Source: an uncultured Alphaproteobacteria bacterium
Lineage (GTDB): Bacteria > Pseudomonadota > Alphaproteobacteria > Caulobacterales > Parvularculaceae
Direction of reading: 5' to 3'
Assembly (NCBI GenBank): GCA_937895955.1
Contig: CALAZI010000173.1
Coordinates: 1 to 39,243, forward strand
Length of the DNA stretch: 39,243 nt
The notes beneath the pieces were generated by a model. That model saw nothing but the letters and a program-made list of their open reading frames with translations, made no database searches and was not told the DNA's origin. Every line of letters starts with the position of its first letter. Position 1 is the first letter of the stretch. Shown piece by piece: positions 32,863 through 39,243 of this stretch. The translations under genes were made by a program, and so were the position numbers.

Positions 32863-32905
32863 AGCGATGCGCCTGCGCGATATGAATGCACTGGTCTGAC
32901 GCGAT

Positions 32906-33277
32906 ATGAGGCAATTTCTGCGTTGGGTCGTTTTTATTCCGGTCGGCGCAATTCTTGTCGTATTCCTGATCGCCAATCGCGAACCGGTCGCGTTGAGCCT
33001 CGATCCCTTCTCGACCGATAATCCGGCGATTGCGACGCCGCCTATATTTCTCTGGGTCTGGCTGATGCTGGCTCTCCTGATCGGCGTCGGTCTCGGCGCG
33101 GCCGGCATGTGGATGTCGGGGCGCGAATTGCGGATCCGCGCGAAAGCCGACCGGCTTGAACTCAAGGCGATGAAAAAAGCGGCGCCCGCGCACTCGCCGA
33201 CGCACCCCGCAGCGCCCCCGCAAAAACTTCCGTCAACACAAGCCGGCGTGCCGCCGCCCGGCCCGCCATCGTCCTGA
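32906..33277 (+). CDS. LapA-domain inner-membrane protein
   Basis: 123 residues. Two membrane helices (about 5-24 and 46-69) with a short loop, followed by a Lys/Glu-rich amphipathic stretch (RELRIRAKADRLELKAMKKA) and a Pro-rich tail. This is the DUF1049/LapA layout; LapA proteins are linked to lipopolysaccharide assembly and envelope homeostasis. The low-complexity Pro-rich tail is likely disordered. It lies 43 bp after ihfB and 10 bp before trpF. Confidence 0.88.
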   Translation: MRQFLRWVVFIPVGAILVVFLIANREPVALSLDPFSTDNPAIATPPIFLWVWLMLALLIGVGLGAAGMWMSGRELRIRAKADRLELKAMKKAAPAHSPTHPAAPPQKLPSTQAGVPPPGPPSS

Positions 33278-33287
33278 GGTCGATTCG

Positions 33288-33965
33288 ATGACGTCATGCT
33301 TCGTCAAAATATGCGGCGTCAAAACCATTGATTGCGCGATTGCGGCGGCGCGCGCCGGCGCGGACATTATCGGCTTCGTCTTTGTCGCCAAAAGTCCGCG
33401 CGCCGTCGCGCCGGACCTCGCGAACGATATCGTTACGGAGGTAAAACAGCGCTCATATGATGAAGGCTTTGGCGTGCCGAAGTTCTGCGGCCTCTTCATC
33501 GACGCCGGCGAGAAACTGCTCGGCGAGGCGGCGCCGTTTCTGACGCATTTCCAGTTTCACGGCCATGAAAACGCCGAGCGGGTGGATGAGGTTCGTCGCG
33601 CATTCGGGCTTGAGATCATCAAGGCGGTCAGCGTCGCGGAAGCGTCGGATTTTGACGGGCTCGACGCCATCGCCGAGGCGGCGGACATGCTTCTGTTTGA
33701 TTCCCGTCCGCCGAAGGGCGCCGTTCTGCCCGGCGGCAATGGGACGGCGTTCGACTGGACGGCGCTCAAGCACTACCGCTGTGAAGCGCCATTCCTTGTC
33801 GCCGGCGGGCTTAACGCCGGCAATGTGACGGAGGCGATTCACGTCGCCAAAGGCCATACCGCCTTCGCCGGCGTCGACGTCTCGTCAGGCGTTGAGGTGA
33901 GGCCGGGCGAAAAGGACGAAGCGCTCATTGAAGCCTTCATCAAGGCGGCTAAGGCCGTCTCTTGA
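33288..33965 (+). CDS. trpF: Phosphoribosylanthranilate isomerase
   Basis: Third step of tryptophan synthesis: isomerises N-(5-phosphoribosyl)anthranilate to CdRP. 225 residues, (beta/alpha)8 barrel. The catalytic cysteine is C9 in FVKICGVK. Other signatures are GADIIGFVFVAKSPRAV, LLFDSRPP, and the catalytic Asp in GVDVSSGVE, with phosphate-binding ending PFLVAGGLNAGNV. It overlaps the next gene by 4 bp, so translation is coupled into the phosphatase gene. Confidence 0.96.
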   Translation: MTSCFVKICGVKTIDCAIAAARAGADIIGFVFVAKSPRAVAPDLANDIVTEVKQRSYDEGFGVPKFCGLFIDAGEKLLGEAAPFLTHFQFHGHENAERVDEVRRAFGLEIIKAVSVAEASDFDGLDAIAEAADMLLFDSRPPKGAVLPGGNGTAFDWTALKHYRCEAPFLVAGGLNAGNVTEAIHVAKGHTAFAGVDVSSGVEVRPGEKDEALIEAFIKAAKAVS

Positions 33966-34600
33966 CCGGACTGGATAAGCTATTGAGAAATCTAGGCGTA
34001 TTTTCTGTCCTCGCCTTTGGTATGGCTGCATCAAGCTGCGCTCATGCAGGAGAGGAGGGCCGCGTTGCGGAGGCTCTCGCGCAGCTCCGCGCCGGCGGCA
34101 ATATCATCGTCATGCGTCATGCGACGTCGCCCGGAGACCAGACCGCGGCGGTCGGTATGACCGAGGGGTGCGCGCTGGCGCGCGGGCGCGGCCTGTCGGC
34201 GCAAGGGTTTTTCGAAGCGCGTTTCGCCGGCGAATGGCTGGCGGCGAATGGGATCAGGATCGATACGACCTACACCAGCGATCTTTGCCGGTCATACGAC
34301 ACGGCGCGTCTCGTCGCGGCCGCCGGGAACGGGCCGGTCATACCGCGCGAGGAAATGAAATCGGACGATCCGGCGGTCGCCGCCGTTTTCAAAAAGGAGC
34401 TGGAAGCCGCGCTGGCGGCGGCGCCCGGCGCCAACATCCTTCTCGTCAACCATTCTAATATTACGCCCCTTTACTGGTCCGGTCCGCTGCCAGGGGAGGA
34501 GGAAACGCCGTCCGGCCGCCTCCATATCGTGCGCGACGGCGAGACCATCCGGATTGATCTCAATGTCGGCGCTTCCGCCGCTCCCGCGCTTGCCGACTGA
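33962..34600 (+). CDS. Exported histidine phosphatase family protein
   Basis: 212 residues starting with TTG 33962, whose TTGA overlaps the trpF stop. The N-terminus is a signal sequence (LGVFSVLAFGMAASSCAHAGEEG) that could be cut by signal peptidase I at AHA|G, or be a weak lipobox with C26. The catalytic arginine-histidine pair is R52-H53 in VMRHATSPGD, with a second conserved His in ILLVNHSNITPL. A periplasmic phosphatase is expected; the substrate is unknown. Being translationally coupled between trpF and trpB is unusual for an exported enzyme. Confidence 0.85.
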   Translation: MTGLDKLLRNLGVFSVLAFGMAASSCAHAGEEGRVAEALAQLRAGGNIIVMRHATSPGDQTAAVGMTEGCALARGRGLSAQGFFEARFAGEWLAANGIRIDTTYTSDLCRSYDTARLVAAAGNGPVIPREEMKSDDPAVAAVFKKELEAALAAAPGANILLVNHSNITPLYWSGPLPGEEETPSGRLHIVRDGETIRIDLNVGASAAPALAD

Positions 34601-34622
34601 CGGTGATGTCAGAACGTCGCTC

Positions 34623-34650
34623 TTGCGAACACCCTTTTTGCCGCTATCGC
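34623..34650 (+). promoter_or_regulatory. Possible internal promoter before trpB
   Basis: TTGCGA (34623-34628) and TATCGC (34645-34650) are 16 bp apart, and six bases later comes the trpB ATG. It would make a leaderless trpB transcript. Only moderate similarity to consensus, so it is tentative. Confidence 0.3.
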
Positions 34651-34656
34651 TAAGTC

Positions 34657-35892
<1,236 letters not shown>

Positions 35893-35995
35893 TCGGGCGT
35901 TCGATGCGTCGCGGGAAGCGGCGCGCCGCTTGCCGCGGCGGTTCAATTCTCATTAAACGTTCCGGGGTGAGATATCGATTCGCGGCGCGCTGTGA

Positions 35996-37141
35996 GTGGG
36001 CCGCCTGGAAGAGTTTGTAACGAGCGGGGCCCCTTTGTCGCAATCTATCACCGCCGCCGCGCAGTCTGCGGCGACCGCCGTCAGAAAATTGTCCGCCGAT
36101 GCGAAAGAAGCGCGGCTTGCGATGCTCCGCCGCGTCGTGGATCATTGCAAAATGTTCCAGGGCGCCGATCTGAAACGATCGATCGCCCAAGCGTCGATCG
36201 CGCTCTCCATTTATTTTGCGCTGGTCGCGGCGATGCTTGTTCTGGCCCGTATGGGCGAGTGGGGTTTCGCCCTATTGCTTTCGCCGTTCGCGGGCGGCGT
36301 TTTGGTCAAGCTTTTCACCATTCAGCATGATTGCGGACACGGCTCCTATTTCAAAAGCCGCAAGGCGAATGACTGGCTCGGCCGGTTTGTCAGCATCCTG
36401 ACATTCACGCCCTATTCATTCTGGCGCGACGCGCACAATCGCCATCACGCCGGGTCGGGCGATCTCGACCGTCGCGGCATCGGCGCAGTGGATACGTTGA
36501 CTGTCGAGGAATTTCACGCGCTTTCGGGAACGGAAAAGCTTCTTTACCGTCTCTACCGCCATCCGGTCGTGATGATTTTAATCGGCGCGCCATTCTATTT
36601 CTTTGTGCTGCAACGTTTTCCAATCGCATCGGCGCCCCCTTTCGCGAAGAATTATTCAGGACTCCGGGTGAAGCAGATTTTACGCAGCGTCCTTTCGCTC
36701 AATCTGGCGCTGTTCGTCGTTTATGGCGGCCTCGTTTACGCTTTCGGCTTGAGCGCGGTTGCGCTGGCGATCCTGCCCGGCGTTACAATCGCCGCTTGGG
36801 TCGGCACGTGGCTCTTTTTCGTTCAACATCAATATGAAAACGCCTATTGGGCGCGAAAGCCGGAATGGACCTATGCTGAAGCGGCGATCTACGGCTCGTC
36901 GCATTACCATCTGCCGAAAATCTTGAGATGGTTCACAGGCAATATCGGCTTGCACCATATTCACCATCTTGCGAGCGGCATTCCGAATTACCGGCTTCCC
37001 GAATGCTATCGGGCGAGCAAGGATCTGACCGCTTTGCCGAAGATGACGATCCTTGAAAGCTTCAACTGCGCGCGGTTGGCGCTGTGGGATGAGGCGCAGC
37101 GCAAGATGATTTCATTTCGCGCGCTCAAAGTGGGCGCCTGA
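35996..37141 (+). CDS. Membrane fatty acid desaturase
   Basis: Integral-membrane diiron desaturase of about 381 residues that introduces double bonds in acyl chains. All three histidine boxes are present: HDCGH (111-115), HNRHH (147-151) and HHIHH (320-324). Hydrophobic helices lie around 66-84, 91-108, 190-207, 233-252 and 256-276. The start is uncertain: GTG 35996 has no clear ribosome-binding site, and TTG 36035 or ATG 36122 in frame are alternatives that keep all boxes. It sits between trpB and a MarR regulator, on the same strand. A weak hairpin pair follows the stop. Confidence 0.9.
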   Translation: MGRLEEFVTSGAPLSQSITAAAQSAATAVRKLSADAKEARLAMLRRVVDHCKMFQGADLKRSIAQASIALSIYFALVAAMLVLARMGEWGFALLLSPFAGGVLVKLFTIQHDCGHGSYFKSRKANDWLGRFVSILTFTPYSFWRDAHNRHHAGSGDLDRRGIGAVDTLTVEEFHALSGTEKLLYRLYRHPVVMILIGAPFYFFVLQRFPIASAPPFAKNYSGLRVKQILRSVLSLNLALFVVYGGLVYAFGLSAVALAILPGVTIAAWVGTWLFFVQHQYENAYWARKPEWTYAEAAIYGSSHYHLPKILRWFTGNIGLHHIHHLASGIPNYRLPECYRASKDLTALPKMTILESFNCARLALWDEAQRKMISFRALKVGA

Positions 37142-37176
37142 GCAACCCGCCTTGAAGTGCGGCTTTTGATTCCCAT

Positions 37177-37216
37177 CTCCGCCGAAGCGGCGGAGCCGGG
37201 GCTTTTCGCCCCCTTT
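37177..37216 (+). terminator. Weak double-hairpin terminator-like region after the desaturase
   Basis: First stem CTCCGCC (37177-37183) with GGCGGAG (37189-37195). Second stem GGGGC (37198-37202) with GCCCC (37208-37212), followed by CTTT. The T-run is short, so termination would be partial. Confidence 0.4.
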
Positions 37217-37221
37217 GCTAA

Positions 37222-37260
37222 TTGACAAGCGGCCTGTCCAGATGACAGGGTATTTGTCAT
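37222..37260 (+). promoter_or_regulatory. Interleaved palindromes in the marR promoter
   Basis: TTGACA at 37222-37227 matches a -35 consensus, but no good -10 is evident. Two perfect inverted repeats overlap: CCTGTC (37233-37238) with GACAGG (37244-37249), and ATGACA (37242-37247) with TGTCAT (37255-37260). The second reaches the marR start codon. This is a likely site of autorepression by the MarR protein. Confidence 0.55.
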
Positions 37261-37720
37261 GTATGATCCCGATCCCGGCCCCGAGCGTGATGTTCTCGCC
37301 GCCATCAATGAAATCCCCAAGGCGTTTTTCAGGCTGAGTGCGGTCGCCGAGACGATTTTCGAGGGGCTGGATGTGACCGCGCCCGAGCGCGGCGTGATGC
37401 GTGATCTTTTTGTGGAAGGCGAGGCGACGGCGCCCGATCTCGCGCGGCGCAAGCCGGTGACCCGTCAGTCGATCCAGCCTGTGCTCGACTCGCTTGTCGC
37501 CAAAGGGCTCGCTTGCGCGGTTGAAAACCCGAGACACAAGCGGTCAAGACTCTATTCGCTCACGCCGAAAGGGATTGATCGCTGCGTCGAGCTGCAGTCG
37601 CGTGAGCTTGCGGCCATTCGCGACATGTTGCAGGAAATGGACGCGACGAACTTCGCCGCCGTAGCGCACGCGCTGAAAGTCATGAATGAGCGCCTGGATG
37701 AGCGGATAAATAAGGGCTGA
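37259..37720 (+). CDS. MarR-family transcriptional regulator
   Basis: 153-residue winged-helix dimeric repressor. The DNA-binding region is GVMRDLFVEGEATAPDLARRKPVTRQSIQPVLDSLVAKGLA with the wing ENPRHKRSRLYSLTPKG. The long C-terminal helix forms the dimer. The start codon lies in a palindrome cluster, so autoregulation is likely. The ligand is unknown. It follows the fatty acid desaturase by 117 bp and may also control that gene, but the desaturase promoter itself lacks the same palindrome. A strong terminator follows. Confidence 0.92.
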   Translation: MYDPDPGPERDVLAAINEIPKAFFRLSAVAETIFEGLDVTAPERGVMRDLFVEGEATAPDLARRKPVTRQSIQPVLDSLVAKGLACAVENPRHKRSRLYSLTPKGIDRCVELQSRELAAIRDMLQEMDATNFAAVAHALKVMNERLDERINKG

Positions 37721-37795
37721 TAAGACCTGATTGCGAGCGCTGAGCCGCCGCAATTCCGCCGCAACAAAACCCTGAAAAGACCTCCGCATTTACCG

Positions 37796-37826
37796 ACGGC
37801 GCGCCGCGTCTAGCGCCGTTTTTCTT
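37796..37826 (+). terminator. Rho-independent terminator of marR
   Basis: Stem ACGGCGC (37796-37802) and GCGCCGT (37813-37819) with a ten-base loop, followed by TTTTTCTT. It closes the marR transcript before the exported Arg/Asp-rich gene. Confidence 0.8.
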
Positions 37827-37864
37827 CTATTGGGCGAAGGGGCCTAAAGGACAGGAAACGCGAC

Positions 37865-38317
37865 ATGAAAAAGCTTATTGCCGCTATGATCGGCGCCGGC
37901 CTCGCTTTGGGCGCAGCGCCCGCATTCGCCGGCGACTGGAGATTCGATCCGCGACGGTGTCCGGACATTCGCGAGGACTGGCGCGATGCGCGGGAAAATC
38001 GTCGCGATGAGCGGAATGATTACGGCCGCCGCGATAGGATTGAGGATCGCTACGACCGTCGCGAGAGCCGCCGCGATCGGGCCGTCACCATTTGCCCGCG
38101 CAGCGCGTTTTATTATGTGCAGGACCGGCGTGATCGGCGCGGCGGCGACGGACGCGATGAGCGCTGGGACGACAATGGTTGGCGCGACGGATATGATCGC
38201 GATCGTGATCGCTATCGCGGTCGGGCGTGGACGCCGCAGCTCCCGGTGAAATATGATCGCCGCATGCGCATGCAATACACGACCGTGACCGGGCGCAAGA
38301 TTTACATTCGCGGTTGA
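37865..38317 (+). CDS. Exported Arg/Asp-rich low-complexity protein
   Basis: 150 residues. A clear signal peptide ends at AFA|GD (22/23). The mature part is dominated by alternating Arg and Asp/Glu (for example RDARENRRDERNDYG, RDRIEDRYDRRESRRDR, DGYDRDRDRYRGR), plus two cysteines (FDPRRCPDI and AVTICPRSA) that could form a disulfide in the periplasm. The C-terminus (QLPVKYDRRMRMQYTTVTGRKIYIRG) is less repetitive. No enzyme motif is present. It may be a periplasmic or envelope-binding protein, but the function is unknown. AGGAAA lies just upstream of ATG 37865. Confidence 0.8.
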   Translation: MKKLIAAMIGAGLALGAAPAFAGDWRFDPRRCPDIREDWRDARENRRDERNDYGRRDRIEDRYDRRESRRDRAVTICPRSAFYYVQDRRDRRGGDGRDERWDDNGWRDGYDRDRDRYRGRAWTPQLPVKYDRRMRMQYTTVTGRKIYIRG

Positions 38318-38367
38318 GCGAGGCCGCCGCAACGCGGCGCTTGCAAAGCCCCGCAGGCGATGTAGGG

Positions 38368-38397
38368 AAGGAACCTCGATAATGCGCGAGGTTCCTT
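38368..38397 (+). promoter_or_regulatory. 11-bp perfect hairpin covering the trpA ribosome-binding site and start
   Basis: Arms AAGGAACCTCG (38368-38378) and CGAGGTTCCTT (38387-38397) are perfect complements around an 8-base loop. The right arm contains GAGG, the only nearby ribosome-binding element, and the first two bases of the TTG start. In RNA it would hide the start of trpA. It is not followed by a T-run, so it is not a typical terminator. Confidence 0.65.
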
Positions 38398-39243
38398 GTC
38401 CCGCATCGCCAAAAGATTCGATGAATTGAAAAAAGAAGGCCGCGCGGCGTTCATTCCGTTCGTAATGGGCGGCGACCCTGATTATTCGGCCTCTCTCAGG
38501 CTTATCAAGGGGCTCCCCGCCGTCGGCGCCGATCTCATTGAAATCGGCGTCGCCTTCACAGACCCGATGGCGGACGGCCCGGCCATCCAGGCCGCAGGTC
38601 TTCGCGCGCTCAATGCGGGCCAGACATTGAAAAGGACGCTCGATCTCGTCGCTGAGTTTCGCCGTGACGATAAATCGACGCCGATCGTTCTGATGGGCTA
38701 TTACAATCCGTTCTACGCCTATGGCGTCGAGCGGTTCCTGAAAGACGCCAAAGCGGCCGGCGTCGATGGTCTCATCATCGTCGATTTGCCGCCAGAAGAG
38801 GACGTCGAGCTATGCCTGCCGGCGCAGCGCGGCGGGATCGATTTCATCCGCTTGGCGACGCCGACCACGAATGAAAAACGGCTGCCGGCGGTTTTGAAGA
38901 ATACGTCCGGTTTCATCTATTACGTTTCCGTCGCGGGCGTCACCGGCGCCAAGACCGGTTCGGACGCCGCCGTCAGCGACGCTGTGCGCATGCTGAAGAG
39001 CGCTTCCGGATTGCCTGTCGCCGTCGGGTTCGGCGTCAAAACGCCGCAAAAAGCCGCGCAAACGGCGCGTTTCGCCGACGCCGTGGTCGTCGGCTCGGCG
39101 CTGGTGGAGCGTCTCGCCGCGAACTTGGCCGGCGCTCTTGAGGAAAAGCCCGGCGAGGAGGATAGTGCGGTAAGCGCCGTATTAAGCCTTGCCGGCGAAT
39201 TATCGTCGGCCGTCCGGCGAGCTCGCCTCTTCGGGCGCGGCGA
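38396..39243 (+). CDS. trpA: Tryptophan synthase alpha subunit (partial, runs off right edge)
   Basis: Splits indole-3-glycerol phosphate to indole for TrpB. 282 codons are present with no stop before the window ends; the family is about 265-280 residues, so only a few codons should be missing, and the tail is somewhat extended. Start is TTG 38396 (SRIAKRFDELKKEGRAAFIPFVMGGDPD follows); the frame upstream has a stop at 38363 and no other start. Catalytic E49 (LIEIG) and D60 (DPMADGPAIQ) are both present. The YYVSVAGVTGAKTG loop and phosphate site GFGVKTP and VVGSALV are also intact. The gene is separated from trpB by three unrelated genes and starts in a hairpin. Confidence 0.95.
   Translation, partial: MSRIAKRFDELKKEGRAAFIPFVMGGDPDYSASLRLIKGLPAVGADLIEIGVAFTDPMADGPAIQAAGLRALNAGQTLKRTLDLVAEFRRDDKSTPIVLMGYYNPFYAYGVERFLKDAKAAGVDGLIIVDLPPEEDVELCLPAQRGGIDFIRLATPTTNEKRLPAVLKNTSGFIYYVSVAGVTGAKTGSDAAVSDAVRMLKSASGLPVAVGFGVKTPQKAAQTARFADAVVVGSALVERLAANLAGALEEKPGEEDSAVSAVLSLAGELSSAVRRARLFGRG

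Overview
The window looks like a chromosomal segment of a GC-rich Gram-negative alphaproteobacterium, most like Caulobacterales or Parvularculales. The reasons are the miaB-phoH-ybeY-corC-lnt-xre-metK order, the cysteine-poor alphaproteobacterial Fur, the ihfB-lapA-trpF-trpB order, the ubiE-ubiB-coaBC order, and a large TonB-dependent receptor together with LapA, Lnt and a periplasmic phosphatase. The lineage is inferred from gene content and order; I ran no search. I see no rRNA, tRNA, CRISPR array, insertion sequence or phage gene.

Layout. 1-3.2 kb: a terminator of an off-window gene, a threonine aldolase, an AraC regulator, a small exported NTF2-like protein and a GNAT acetyltransferase. 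3.4-6.2 kb: a 937-residue TonB-dependent receptor with its own terminator. 6.3-8.1 kb (minus): hemH-terC. 8.3-9.2 kb: a polytopic membrane protein that looks like a divergent PiT phosphate-transporter relative. 9.3-10.9 kb (minus): a stand-alone Aas-type acyl-ACP/acyl-CoA synthetase. 10.9-11.7 kb: a mostly non-coding stretch with a TetR-type operator, a TTAAC palindrome, a REP-like double hairpin, a doubtful small ORF and the metK terminator. 11.7-18.9 kb (minus): the compact miaB-phoH-ybeY-corC-lnt cluster followed by xre and metK. 19.1-19.9 kb: a DUF1223 protein. 19.9-23.8 kb (minus): nfu, rutE, tsaB, rimI, fur and a diiron ferritin-like protein.

24.0-26.3 kb: a malic enzyme fused to a phosphotransacetylase domain. 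26.3-27.8 kb: a four-helix membrane protein divergent from an AraC regulator. 27.8-32.4 kb (minus): ubiE-ubiB, a conserved unknown gene, a 28-codon membrane ORF and coaBC. 32.6-39.2 kb: ihfB, lapA, trpF, an exported histidine phosphatase, trpB, then a fatty acid desaturase, a MarR regulator and an Arg/Asp-rich exported protein, and finally trpA, which runs off the right edge.

Most genes are core metabolism and RNA/protein maturation: tRNA modification (miaB, tsaB), ribosome maturation (ybeY, rimI), envelope lipoprotein processing (lnt), ubiquinone, CoA, heme, SAM and tryptophan synthesis, and Fe-S assembly. The less ordinary parts are the trp cluster interrupted twice, trpA starting with TTG inside a strong hairpin, the divergent PiT-like protein, the 28-residue membrane ORF beside coaBC, two TetR-type palindromes with no TetR gene in view, and the genes that separate fur from miaB. 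I did not find a convincing new multi-gene defence or mobile system.
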